Of a stretch of DNA of 64,000 nt, positions 34,324 to 44,172 are shown one piece after another. The notes under the pieces were generated by a model, which was not told the origin of the DNA, ran no database searches, and worked only from the letters and a program-made list of their open reading frames with translations. Every line of letters begins with the position of its first letter. Positions within the stretch are counted from its first letter, which is position 1. The position numbers and the translations under genes are program-made. Location: contig NZ_QEII01000324.1 of NCBI RefSeq assembly GCF_003347515.1, positions 496,001 through 560,000 on the forward strand, read 5' to 3'. Source of the stretch: Rhodoferax ferrireducens. GTDB lineage: Bacteria > Pseudomonadota > Gammaproteobacteria > Burkholderiales > Burkholderiaceae_C.

Positions 34324-34362
34324 GTGCCTGGCAGGCCGAAACCCTCGCGCAGTCATTCACTT

Positions 34363-34788
34363 TTACGCGGAATTTTTGCGAAATTTCTCTATTCCATTTT
34401 TCAATCTGTCGAGAGAATTTGAGAACACATCTTTCATCTGATTCCAGGATTCACGCGTGGCGGACGTGAGTTCTGTCAGACGCTTTTGGGTTTCCTGCCA
34501 TTCGTCTTCGATTGTTTTGATTTCCTCACTCAGTCTGGCTTTAGCCTGTGCGTTGGCCGACTCCGCCTTGACCTTCAGCCCGGCAATCACACCCTGCAAT
34601 TCATCAAGCTCTTTTTGCGCGGCCTGTGAAAATGCCTCATGTTCCACTGGCGGTTTGGCTTGCTCGGATACGGGAGGGGGCGGTGGGGGCGGCTGTAGCT
34701 CAGGTTGGGGTGGCTTGATCTTGTCGCATGAAACACCGGTGGCCGCCATTACCATGATGACACCCGCGGTTGCAAGCAATCGTTTCAT
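34363..34788 (-). CDS. Proline-rich coiled-coil lipoprotein
   Basis: A 141-residue putative lipoprotein. The signal peptide ends in the lipobox TGVSC (Cys21), then a short proline-rich spacer (PQPELQPPPPPPP) and an alpha-helical region (about 55-140) rich in Glu, Lys and Ala that should form a coiled coil. I do not recognise a family; the layout resembles small periplasmic spacer or Lpp-like proteins. AAAGGAATCA precedes the ATG. It lies 29 bases after the glycine-zipper lipoprotein gene, so it is the last member of the hsp20-lon unit. Confidence 0.72.
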   Translation of the reverse strand: MKRLLATAGVIMVMAATGVSCDKIKPPQPELQPPPPPPPVSEQAKPPVEHEAFSQAAQKELDELQGVIAGLKVKAESANAQAKARLSEEIKTIEDEWQETQKRLTELTSATRESWNQMKDVFSNSLDRLKNGIEKFRKNSA

Positions 34789-34817
34789 CGTGATTCCTTT
34801 TGCTGAAGGCGTGGATG

Positions 34818-35279
34818 CTAGTTGCGAACCTGCCAACTGCCGTCCGGTTGGCGACAGGCAGTGCCGAACACCTTGTCTTTTCTGCCTGCAATCACGGCAT
34901 CGATGCTGTATTCGCGGCATGGCCCGCTGGCGGTATCAAGGGTGCGGGTGGGCACGACCACGTATTGATTTCCGCTATCCGGGTTTCTCCACGAAGAGGG
35001 GACGCCCGTCCTCACGGTTTCAAGCGTATGGGCGGTCCTCATTCTGTCGGTGTCGGACATCGATCGACCGATCGATCCGCCCACAGCGGCACCCGCAAGG
35101 CTTCCTAAAATAATGGCCGCCGTGCGACCATCGCCACGTCCGACGTTTGATCCCAGAACCCCGCCTAGCAGACCACCAATGACCATGCCACTCTGCTCCT
35201 GCTGACTCTGGTAGTTCGCGCAACTGGTGCTCAGGATTGCGCACATTCCTGCAATGACAAGCGATCTATTTCGCCACAT
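34818..35279 (-). CDS. Glycine-zipper lipoprotein, 17 kDa surface antigen type
   Basis: A 153-residue protein with a signal peptide and lipobox (LSTSC, Cys20), a glycine-zipper segment (MVIGGLLGGVLGSNVGRG and AAIILGSLAGAAVGGSIGR, residues 32-71) and a C-terminal small domain with PCREYSIDAVIAG and DGSWQVRN. This is the Rickettsia 17 kDa antigen/RT0821-like family of outer-membrane lipoproteins; the zipper may insert in or pack against membrane. It follows the 69-residue protein gene after 79 bases. Its place in a chaperone/protease unit suggests an envelope-stress role. Confidence 0.83.
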   Translation of the reverse strand: MWRNRSLVIAGMCAILSTSCANYQSQQEQSGMVIGGLLGGVLGSNVGRGDGRTAAIILGSLAGAAVGGSIGRSMSDTDRMRTAHTLETVRTGVPSSWRNPDSGNQYVVVPTRTLDTASGPCREYSIDAVIAGRKDKVFGTACRQPDGSWQVRN

Positions 35280-35358
35280 ACCAGAACTCCTTATCTTCCC
35301 GCCGCGACGAAAACTCCGCAGCTTTTGAAGTCTGTGAACTCACTGGTTAACGGCTGTG

Positions 35359-35568
35359 CTATTGCGGTTTGCCCCGATTTGACGTGATTTCATCGAGCAG
35401 TTTTTGAACCGTTTCTTCAGCATTCTTACGCCGGACCATGTCGGTCTCAAATTGCCAGTCTTTCAGGGACAGTGACAATTCCATGAGCGCATCGCGAAGC
35501 TCAAACAGAGCCGAACTCACCTCGCCGATGGCGATCTTCATATCGGTCTTGGATCCTGTATTTTTCAT
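35359..35568 (-). CDS. Small helical protein of unknown function
   Basis: A 69-residue protein with no signal peptide, predicted to be almost all helical (ALFELRDALMELSLSLKDWQ, then RRKNAEETVQKLLDEI). I do not recognise it. The ATG at 35568 follows AGGAG by 7 bases, and the gene lies 45 bases after lon, so it is translated from the same message. A dimerising adaptor or assembly factor would be a reasonable guess from size and charge, but the sequence does not prove it. Confidence 0.65.
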   Translation of the reverse strand: MKNTGSKTDMKIAIGEVSSALFELRDALMELSLSLKDWQFETDMVRRKNAEETVQKLLDEITSNRGKPQ

Positions 35569-35613
35569 GACCAATCTCCTGATATGTGACTGGTGAAAAT
35601 ATAGCGGAAGCCT

Positions 35614-38060
<2,447 letters not shown>

Positions 38061-38064
<4 letters not shown>

Positions 38065-38465
38065 TTCAGTCGCTCAAGCGTGAGTTTCAGGCACCCGTTC
38101 TCCAATAGCATTTCCTCCAGTCGAAACCCGCCAAAGGGCAACAGGATGCGGCGTTCAAAGCGCCCGTAAGGAATCTCCATCTGGAGAATGGCGCCCGGGC
38201 CCAGGCTTGCGCCAAATGACCGCTCACCACGCACCACGATCGCCTGCTGCTCCAGCGTGACCTCAAACCGCTCAGGGGCTACGCCGGGCAGCGCGATGAG
38301 CAAGCCAAGTTCACGGTCATTGACATACATGTCAACAGGAGGCTCCCAGTTTGGCGATTCACTGGGCTGGCCAATCCTGAAAAACTGGCGCTGAAGCCGG
38401 TCTGCAGTCTGAAGAAGTTCGACGGCTTCGGCCAGCATCCACGCACTCGGGTCGGTGTGTCGCAT
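38061..38465 (-). CDS. Hsp20-family small heat shock protein
   Basis: A 134-residue protein with a diverged alpha-crystallin domain from about residue 40 (VDMYVNDRELGLLIALPGV, then FGASLGPGAILQMEIPYG and a final LENGCLKLTLERLK). The C-terminal I-x-I motif is missing, as the protein ends at the last beta strand. It differs clearly from the Hsp20 at 17690. Its stop overlaps the lon start (ATGA), so the two are translationally coupled. The FNR-like box at 38535 lies upstream with the hexamer TACGCT correctly placed on this strand. Confidence 0.85.
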
Positions 38466-38506
38466 TCAATTTCCTTGTCCGTCCTGCAGTTCTCGTTCGT
38501 CATCGA

Positions 38507-38576
38507 AGCGTAAATGTGGCACCCCAACGAATGCTTGACAAATCGCAAGGGCTCAGGTACTCGCAGGTTTGACTAT
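38507..38576. promoter_or_regulatory. Bidirectional FNR-like control site, hsp20-lon and cfa
   Basis: The box TTGACAAATCGCAA (38535-38548) lies between two divergent genes. Toward hsp20-lon, TACGCT (38512-38507) follows after 22 bases; toward cfa, GACTAT (38571-38576) follows after 22 bases. One palindrome could therefore activate both directions with class II geometry. The -10 matches are modest. Confidence 0.62.
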
Positions 38577-38632
38577 TGATATAGCCATTGACCTGCCGTT
38601 GAGGCATCGTCTGTCGCTGTGGAGGACTCCTC

Positions 38633-39847
38633 ATGTTTTTTGAAAAACGCTTTTTGAAAACGATGGAACAGATCCGTAAGCATGTCGCTGTGCCACTTAG
38701 AATTGAATTGTGGAATGGCCGACAGTTTGATTTTTCCAGCGAGCCCAGCGTGACCGTGACCGTCCCGAGCGCATCGGCGCTCAAATACTTCATTTCACCC
38801 AACCTCAACAAACTGGGCGAGGCGTTTGTCGAAGGGCATATTCGCGTGGAAGGCACGCCCAAAAACGTGTTCGAGGTGGCAGAGGGTTTGGCCAGCAGCG
38901 TGGCGGCCCGACTCCCCTTGGGGTTTTCGTGGGCCAGGCATCACAGTCGCGATCGTGATCGTGATCGCGAGGCGATTCAGTACCACTACGATGTTTCCAA
39001 TGATTTTTATTCGCTGTTTCTTGATCGCAACATGGTTTATTCATGTGCTTACTATCGACATGACGGGGATACGCTGGATGCCGCCCAAGAGCAGAAGCTG
39101 GACCACATCCTGAAGAAGCTGAGGCTTGAAGCGGGTGAAAAGTTTCTAGATATTGGCTGTGGCTGGGGCGCCCTGATCATCCGGGCTGCGCAAAAGTATG
39201 GCGCCGACGCTACGGGCATTACCTTGTCGAAAAACCAGTTTGACGGGGCACGGGAACAGATCCGTCGTGCGGGCCTGGAGGACCGGTGCCGGGTCCTGCT
39301 GTGTGACTACCGAGATCTGAAAGAGGCAGCTGCCTACGACAAGATTGCCAGTGTCGGCATGTTCGAGCATGTGGGTCTGAAAAATCTGCCGGTTTACTTT
39401 AAAGCGGTACACGGCCTTCTGAAAGATGATGGCCTGGTTCTTAACCATGGCATCACAACCAGCGACGTCGAGAGTCGGTGGATTGGCATGGGTGCGGGTG
39501 AATTCATCGAGCGTTATGTGTTTCCTTATGGTGAGTTGCCACATGTTTCACTGGCGCTGAAGGAAATGGCCAGCGCCGGTCTGGAAGTTGTGGACCTGGA
39601 GTCCTTGCGACGACACTACGCACGCACCTGCGAGGCCTGGTCAAACAATCTGGAATCGCATCGTCTTGCCGCCGTGCGCATTGCCGGTGAGCGGCGTTAC
39701 CGCATCTGGCAAATTTACCTCGCCGGCTGCGCCTATGGATTTGCCAATGGCTGGATGAATCTTTACCAGGTACTTTGCAGCAAGGCTGAAAACTTTGAAC
39801 TGAGGCAGCAGCCTCTGACACGCGACTACATGTACCCGCGGGAGTAG
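38633..39847 (+). CDS. cfa: Cyclopropane-fatty-acyl-phospholipid synthase
   Basis: A 404-residue SAM-dependent enzyme that methylenates cis double bonds of membrane phospholipid acyl chains. An N-terminal lipid-binding domain (1-110) precedes the methyltransferase core with YHYDVSNDFYSLFLD, YSCAYY, FLDIGCGWGALIIRAAQ (SAM loop) and GMFEHVGLKNLP, all typical of Cfa. A run of alternating Arg-Asp (RDRDRDRE, about residues 105-112) comes from a short GATCGT repeat and is unusual. Cyclopropane lipids protect against acid and stationary-phase stress, in keeping with the surrounding genes. It has its own FNR-like site. Confidence 0.92.
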   Translation: MFFEKRFLKTMEQIRKHVAVPLRIELWNGRQFDFSSEPSVTVTVPSASALKYFISPNLNKLGEAFVEGHIRVEGTPKNVFEVAEGLASSVAARLPLGFSWARHHSRDRDRDREAIQYHYDVSNDFYSLFLDRNMVYSCAYYRHDGDTLDAAQEQKLDHILKKLRLEAGEKFLDIGCGWGALIIRAAQKYGADATGITLSKNQFDGAREQIRRAGLEDRCRVLLCDYRDLKEAAAYDKIASVGMFEHVGLKNLPVYFKAVHGLLKDDGLVLNHGITTSDVESRWIGMGAGEFIERYVFPYGELPHVSLALKEMASAGLEVVDLESLRRHYARTCEAWSNNLESHRLAAVRIAGERRYRIWQIYLAGCAYGFANGWMNLYQVLCSKAENFELRQQPLTRDYMYPRE

Positions 39848-39890
39848 TTTCGTACCAGCGAATGCTCTCAGGCTTCGTCTGACCTTGGCT

Positions 39891-39927
39891 CGCGCCGTGT
39901 GAACTCCCTGTTCACCCCCGCGGCGCG
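39891..39927 (+). other. Long stem-loop downstream of cfa
   Basis: CGCGCCG (39891-39897) pairs with CGGCGCG (39921-39927), with inner arms GTGAAC (39899-39904) and GTTCAC (39910-39915) around a 5-base loop. No T run follows, so it may be a Rho-assisted 3' end for cfa or an RNA-stabilising structure. Confidence 0.45.
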
Positions 39928-39969
39928 TTGAAACTGGCGATATCAGCCCGTTTTGTATTCACCTTTTTC

Positions 39970-39983
39970 TTGATCCATCACAA
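39970..39983. promoter_or_regulatory. Upstream FNR-like box of ompW
   Basis: TTGATCCATCACAA has one perfect TTGAT half site. Its centre is 51 bases upstream of the second ompW box, near -92 of the predicted start, close to five helical turns from it. It could act as a secondary activator or repressor site. Confidence 0.45.
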
Positions 39984-40020
39984 GATTTGCGGGCGCCGCA
40001 GGCGCAAAGCCTCGACCGGT

Positions 40021-40062
40021 TTGACCCAAAGCAAATTAACCACACAACTAGGCGGGTTAAAT
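40021..40062 (+). promoter_or_regulatory. FNR-like box and -10 region of ompW
   Basis: TTGACCCAAAGCAA (40021-40034) is followed after 22 bases by TTAAAT (40057-40062), four of six matches to the -10 consensus. ompW is known to be FNR-activated in enteric bacteria, which supports the reading. Confidence 0.65.
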
Positions 40063-40107
40063 GCGCAGCGGGGTTTCCCCTAACTAGTCTGAATGGATAC
40101 ATCTGAT

Positions 40108-40716
40108 ATGAAAAAGAAACAAGTTATCGCCGCTGTTGCCCTGGCCGCTGCCACCTTGGTGAGCGGCAACGCTTTTGCTCAAGCTAAAGAAGGACCCTGG
40201 ATGGTGCGTGTGCGTGCCGTCAACCTTGACAGCGCCAACGACGACTCCACCGGTCTGGGTTTGAGCATCAACAACAAGACCATGCCTGAGCTGGACATCA
40301 GCTACTTCATCAACAAGAACGTGGCGCTTGAGTTGATTTTGACGGTGCCGCAAGAGCACACGCTCACCTCGTCAGCCGTCGGTGGATCCATTGGCACGCT
40401 CGATCATTTGCCCCCGACGCTGTTGGTGCAATACCACTTTGATGCCGGTAGCTTCAAGCCCTATGTGGGCGCTGGCGTCAACTACACCCGTTTCAGTTCG
40501 GTGAACCTGAGCGTCCCGGGTGCGGACATTGATCGCAACAGCTTTGGCGGCGCGTTGCAGGTCGGTGTTGACATTCCTTTGTCGGGCAATATGTACTTGA
40601 ACTTCGACGTGAAGAAGGTCTATATCGCTACTGATGTTTCTTTGAATGGAACCAAAGTCGGCACTTTCAAGATCGACCCCGTGCTCATCGGTGTGGGCCT
40701 CGGCTGGCGCTTCTGA
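40108..40716 (+). CDS. ompW: Outer membrane protein OmpW
   Basis: A 202-residue precursor. A signal peptide (MKKKQVIAAVALAAATLVSG to AFAQA) is followed by the eight-stranded barrel typical of OmpW: GPWMVRVRAVNL at the start, PTLLVQYHFDAG and FKPYVGAGVNYTRF in the middle, and a final IGVGLGWRF ending in phenylalanine for barrel assembly. OmpW channels admit small hydrophobic molecules and are linked to oxygen and stress changes. ATG 40108 is preferred since it opens the signal peptide; ATG 40093 would add five polar residues. Two FNR-like boxes lie upstream and a strong terminator downstream. Confidence 0.9.
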   Translation: MKKKQVIAAVALAAATLVSGNAFAQAKEGPWMVRVRAVNLDSANDDSTGLGLSINNKTMPELDISYFINKNVALELILTVPQEHTLTSSAVGGSIGTLDHLPPTLLVQYHFDAGSFKPYVGAGVNYTRFSSVNLSVPGADIDRNSFGGALQVGVDIPLSGNMYLNFDVKKVYIATDVSLNGTKVGTFKIDPVLIGVGLGWRF

Positions 40717-40760
40717 GCCCGGTGTACTGAACTGGCCTGTACGGGCCCGATTTGTACCAG

Positions 40761-40792
40761 CCGCCCGGCGCATGCCGCAGGGCGGTTTTTTT
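40761..40792 (+). terminator. Intrinsic terminator after ompW
   Basis: CCGCCC (40761-40766) pairs with GGGCGG (40780-40785), with an inner GGC-GCAT-GCC stem, and seven T residues follow at 40786-40792. It ends the ompW transcript. Confidence 0.88.
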
Positions 40793-40835
40793 ACGCCTAT
40801 TTACAGTGCCTGCCTCGCCGGAGTATCGTTGCAGG

Positions 40836-41012
40836 ATGAAAAAACAAAGATTCTGGAATGTTGACCTGATTGAGCTGTTCAAGCTGTGGGGCAGCGACCT
40901 GTCGACGTTCCTGATGACCCTGCTGATGTTTCTCGGTCTGTCACTGCCGGTGGTCATACCGGCGCTGATCATGTGGTACCTCATGGCGACCAACTGGAGC
41001 ATGAGCCCCTGA
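40836..41012 (+). CDS. Small single-span membrane protein
   Basis: A 58-residue frame (MKKQRFWNVDLIELFKLWGS, then one long hydrophobic segment about residues 25-50, LMFLGLSLPVVIPALIMWYL). It has a positive N-terminus and a short polar tail, so it should be an inner-membrane peptide. No family is recognised. A GCAGG lies immediately before the ATG and GGAG a little further up. It stands alone after the ompW terminator and ends 18 bases from the convergent DMT transporter. Confidence 0.5.
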   Translation: MKKQRFWNVDLIELFKLWGSDLSTFLMTLLMFLGLSLPVVIPALIMWYLMATNWSMSP

Positions 41013-41030
41013 ATAGGCGGGCTCGACAGT

Positions 41031-41936
41031 TCAGGTTTTTTTGACTCCCAACTGGAGCAGGTTTGCCGAGAGTGCCGTCCCGCAGATGATGATGGCGCCG
41101 CAGAACACCATCCACATCGAGACCGCCTCATGCAGAAAGATGGTGCCGTAGATCACCGCAAACACCGGTACGACAAAGGTTACCGCCAGCGAGCGGGCCG
41201 GACCGACGTTTTCAATCAGCCGGAAGTACAGGATGTAGGCCACGCCGGTGCACAGCACGCCAACCGCCAGCAGGGCCAGCCACGCGCCAGTGCCGGGCAT
41301 GCGCTGCGGCCATAGCCAAACCGTGGGCAGCGCCAGGCCAAGCGTCGCGCCCAGCTGGCTGCCGGTGGCGGTGACCAGGGCCGGCAATCCGCTCAGGTGG
41401 CGTTTGGTGTAGCTGGCGGCAATGCCATAGCACAGGCAGGCCAGCAGGCTGGCTAGCACGGCCCAGCCCGTGGCCAGACCGGAGGCGTCGGGCTTGAAAC
41501 TGGCTTTGTCCCAGGCCAGCAGCGCGACGCCCAAAAAACCAATCACCAGGCCCAGAATGCGCAGGCCGTTCGGCCGGTCTTTCAGCCAGTACCAGGCCAC
41601 CAGCGCGCCAAACAAAGGCACCGTGGCGTTGAGGACCGAGGACAGCCCGGTGCTGATGGACAGCAGCGCGTAGGAGATGCAGGCGAAGGGAATGCCGGAA
41701 TTGAGCAAACCAACGAAGAAGGTCTTCTTCCAGTGCTGAGTCAGTTGCGGTCCCAGGCCTCGCCACAGCAACAGGGGCAGCAGAAATAACGCGGCAATCG
41801 CCACGCGTACCCCGGCGGTGGGCAAGGCACCGAACTCGACCGTGCCCAGGCGCATGAACAAAAAGGACGAACCCCAGATCGCGGCCAGCAGCACAAAGTC
41901 GGTTCGCCAGCGAAGTTTGGGTTGAGGTAAGTTCAA
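41031..41936 (-). CDS. DMT-superfamily (EamA) transporter
   Basis: A 301-residue protein with about ten membrane helices arranged as two EamA repeats. WGSSFLFMRLG near residue 20 and the paired middle segment FGALVAWYWLKDRP fit the family of metabolite/drug exporters. It overlaps the end of ogt by 4 bases and is last in the ada-alkA/ogt unit, so it may be co-expressed with alkylation repair. The substrate is unknown. Confidence 0.88.
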   Translation of the reverse strand: MNLPQPKLRWRTDFVLLAAIWGSSFLFMRLGTVEFGALPTAGVRVAIAALFLLPLLLWRGLGPQLTQHWKKTFFVGLLNSGIPFACISYALLSISTGLSSVLNATVPLFGALVAWYWLKDRPNGLRILGLVIGFLGVALLAWDKASFKPDASGLATGWAVLASLLACLCYGIAASYTKRHLSGLPALVTATGSQLGATLGLALPTVWLWPQRMPGTGAWLALLAVGVLCTGVAYILYFRLIENVGPARSLAVTFVVPVFAVIYGTIFLHEAVSMWMVFCGAIIICGTALSANLLQLGVKKT

Positions 41937-42427
41937 GATTGGCCTTCGAGTTGCAGCAGGGCGGTCTTGCGCGCCAGCCCGCCGGCGTAACCGGTAAGGG
42001 CGCCGTCGGCCCCGACCACGCGGTGACAGGGCACGATGATACTCAAGGGGTTGCGTCCAACCGCTCCGCCGACAGCGCGCACCGCTGCGGGTTTGCCAAT
42101 GTCCGCACTCAGCGCGCCATAACTGCGCGTGGCCCCGTGCGGTATTTTCAGCAGCGCGCGCCAGACCTCTTGCTGAAAACCGGTGCCCAGGCTGAATGCC
42201 AGCGGCAAGTCAAATGCCGTGCGACGGCCGGCAAAATAGTCGCTCAACTGGGCCTGGGCCAGTTGCAACACCGGGTGATCCGGGATCACGGGCCAGGCCG
42301 AGGTGTCGGGCTGGTGGCGTTGGCCCTCAAACCAGACGCCCACCAGGCCGTCGTCCGTGGCGGCCAGAATGACGCGCCCGAGCGGGCTGTCGTAACTTGT
42401 CTGAACGGTGGTTTCTGCAAATTTCAT
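41933..42427 (-). CDS. ogt: Methylated-DNA-protein-cysteine methyltransferase
   Basis: A 164-residue Ogt/AGT protein. IIVPCHRVVG carries the acceptor cysteine in PCHR, preceded by the helix-turn-helix AVRAVGGAVGRNPL with the arginine finger. It removes methyl groups from O6-methylguanine and O4-methylthymine by irreversible transfer to its own cysteine. AAGGAG lies 8 bases before the ATG. It follows the Ada-AlkA gene by 45 bases, and the two together restore the functions of a full Ada plus AlkA. Confidence 0.93.
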   Translation of the reverse strand: MKFAETTVQTSYDSPLGRVILAATDDGLVGVWFEGQRHQPDTSAWPVIPDHPVLQLAQAQLSDYFAGRRTAFDLPLAFSLGTGFQQEVWRALLKIPHGATRSYGALSADIGKPAAVRAVGGAVGRNPLSIIVPCHRVVGADGALTGYAGGLARKTALLQLEGQS

Positions 42428-42444
42428 GGTAAATCTCCTTGTCG

Positions 42445-42485
42445 CCCTCGTGGAATAAGCGTAACTAGCTATCTATTTAATAGTA
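42445..42485 (-). repeat. Dispersed repeat at the 3' end of the ada-alkA gene
   Basis: Read on the minus strand it has TACTATTAAATAGATAGCT, then AGTTACGCTTATTCCAC and GAGGG, the AT-rich half and middle of the element. It contains the stop codon of the Ada-AlkA frame at 42475-42473 and fills most of the gap to ogt. Confidence 0.75.
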
Positions 42486-44041
42486 ATCGTGGCCTTGGCC
42501 GCGTTGCGTGCCACTGCGGGCAGAGACGCCCAAGCCCGGATCACGGCGTAGCTGCGCCACGGTTGCCAGGCCTGGGACGCGGCTTGTGCTTCTTTGGCGG
42601 GATGTCGGCTGTCCTGCACGCCGAGTGCCTTGTGCAAGGCCACGTCGCCGGCCGGAAAGGCGTCGGGCCAGCGCAGGGCACGCATGGCGATGTACTGAGC
42701 GGTCCAGTCGCCAATGCCGGGCAGGGCCTTCAGGGCGGCGATGGTGGCGGGGATGTCCACCCCGGCATGCAGTTGCAGGGATCCGTCTGACATCGCGCTG
42801 GCAATCGCCTGGATGGCCGCCTGCCGTTGCTTGACGATGCCCAATTGGCCCAGCCCGTCGCCCGAGGCGTCAGCCAGCGCGGCAGGTGTCGGGAACAGCC
42901 GGGTCAATCCCGCGAAAGGCGTTTCCACCCGTTCGCCAAATCGCTCCACCAGTCGCATGGCCAGGGTGCGTGCTGCGGCCACGGTGATCTGCTGGCCCAG
43001 CACGGCGCGCACGGCCAACTCGAAGCCGTTCAATGCACCGGGCACACGCAAACCATCGCCCAGCGGGAAGCGGGCGTGCAGCAGGTTGTTGATGGCCTGC
43101 GGGTCCGCGTCCAGATCGAGCATGGCCCGCACCCGTGCCATCACTTGGGGCAGCACATCGCACAGCGAATCGCTGACGCGCAGGTCCACCTGGCTGCGGG
43201 AAACATCAAAGCTGGCCACCAGCCAGCCCGTGTAGCGCTTGTTACCGTCCTGCACGGCCAGGGTTTTGCCGAGGCGCAGGTGGCCGCTCGCCAGGGAGAT
43301 CTCTTCAATGCCCGCGATTTGCCGCGTGGCGAAGAACTGCAGCATGGCGTCCGCGTCGTAGGGCGGGCGATACGCCAGCTTGACGTGGATGCCCGCGTCC
43401 ACCGTGCCAGGCCCGCGCGCTGCACCTTCGCGGCGCAGCTGCGTCGGGTTGAGGGCGTAGTGTTCGGCAAACGCGGCATTGAAACGCCGCACACTGGCGA
43501 AGCCGCTCAGGCGTGCCACCTGGGTCACGGCCAGGGCCGTGTCGGTCAGCAGTTGTTTGGCGCTGAGCAGCCGCCGTGTCTGCAGGTATTGCACCGGCGA
43601 CACGCCAAACTGCGCGTCAAAAATGCGGCGCAGGTGCCGGTCGCTGACGCCCAGACGCTCGGCCAGTCGCTGCACCGTGGGTGCGGCCTCGCTCCAGGCT
43701 TCGGGCGTGTCCAGCATTCTGGCCGCCTGACCGGCCAGAATGCTGGAGGCGTCCTGTATCGACCATGTTCTGGCGTCGGGGTCGTGACTTTGGGCGGGTG
43801 CATGCGGCGCGAGTTCCGGGCGGCAGCGCAGGCAGGGCCGAAAGCCGGCCTGTTCAGCCTGCGCTGCGTGGGCAAAGAAACGGCAGTTCTCGCGCCTGGG
43901 GGTTCGCACACGACACACCGGACGGCAATAAATGCCGGTGGATGTAACGCCGGTGTAAAAACAGCCGTCAAAACGTGCGTCCTTCGCCTTGAGTGCGGAG
44001 TAGCAGGCGTCGTCCATCGGCGGGGTGTTGTAGAGTGGCAT
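42473..44041 (-). CDS. Ada-type sensor fused to AlkA DNA glycosylase
   Basis: A 522-residue fusion. Residues 1-80 form the Ada zinc domain with four cysteines: YCRPVC (the first is the methyl-phosphotriester acceptor) and RPCLRC. Residues 90-200 hold an AraC-type double helix-turn-helix (VSDRHLRRIFDAQFGVSP). Residues 210-510 are AlkA: an N-terminal domain, then the helix-hairpin-helix with GIGDWTAQYIAMRALRWPDAFP, including the catalytic aspartate region. It should be an alkylation-induced activator and a 3-methyladenine glycosylase in one. The Ada O6-methylguanine domain is not present; ogt next door supplies it. ATG 44041 is preferred to 44077. The last four residues and the stop come from the dispersed repeat. 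Confidence 0.9.
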   Translation of the reverse strand: MPLYNTPPMDDACYSALKAKDARFDGCFYTGVTSTGIYCRPVCRVRTPRRENCRFFAHAAQAEQAGFRPCLRCRPELAPHAPAQSHDPDARTWSIQDASSILAGQAARMLDTPEAWSEAAPTVQRLAERLGVSDRHLRRIFDAQFGVSPVQYLQTRRLLSAKQLLTDTALAVTQVARLSGFASVRRFNAAFAEHYALNPTQLRREGAARGPGTVDAGIHVKLAYRPPYDADAMLQFFATRQIAGIEEISLASGHLRLGKTLAVQDGNKRYTGWLVASFDVSRSQVDLRVSDSLCDVLPQVMARVRAMLDLDADPQAINNLLHARFPLGDGLRVPGALNGFELAVRAVLGQQITVAAARTLAMRLVERFGERVETPFAGLTRLFPTPAALADASGDGLGQLGIVKQRQAAIQAIASAMSDGSLQLHAGVDIPATIAALKALPGIGDWTAQYIAMRALRWPDAFPAGDVALHKALGVQDSRHPAKEAQAASQAWQPWRSYAVIRAWASLPAVARNAAKATITIK

Positions 44042-44172
44042 GCGGGGAATAATAGGCGCTAACGGGGCAAAAACCATGGGTCGTATCAGCCGTTTTCGGA
44101 CATGCCCCTGGCCGGGCTGGCGCCTACAATCTTGGCGGAGATCCTTCCGGGCAATTTTCTAAGGAACCCCTT

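Noticed and set aside
34255..34362. CIRCE element or heat-shock sigma factor promoter for groEL
   Set aside because: No TTAGCACTC-type inverted repeat and no CTTGAAA/CCCCAT pair; only the FNR-like arrangement is present.
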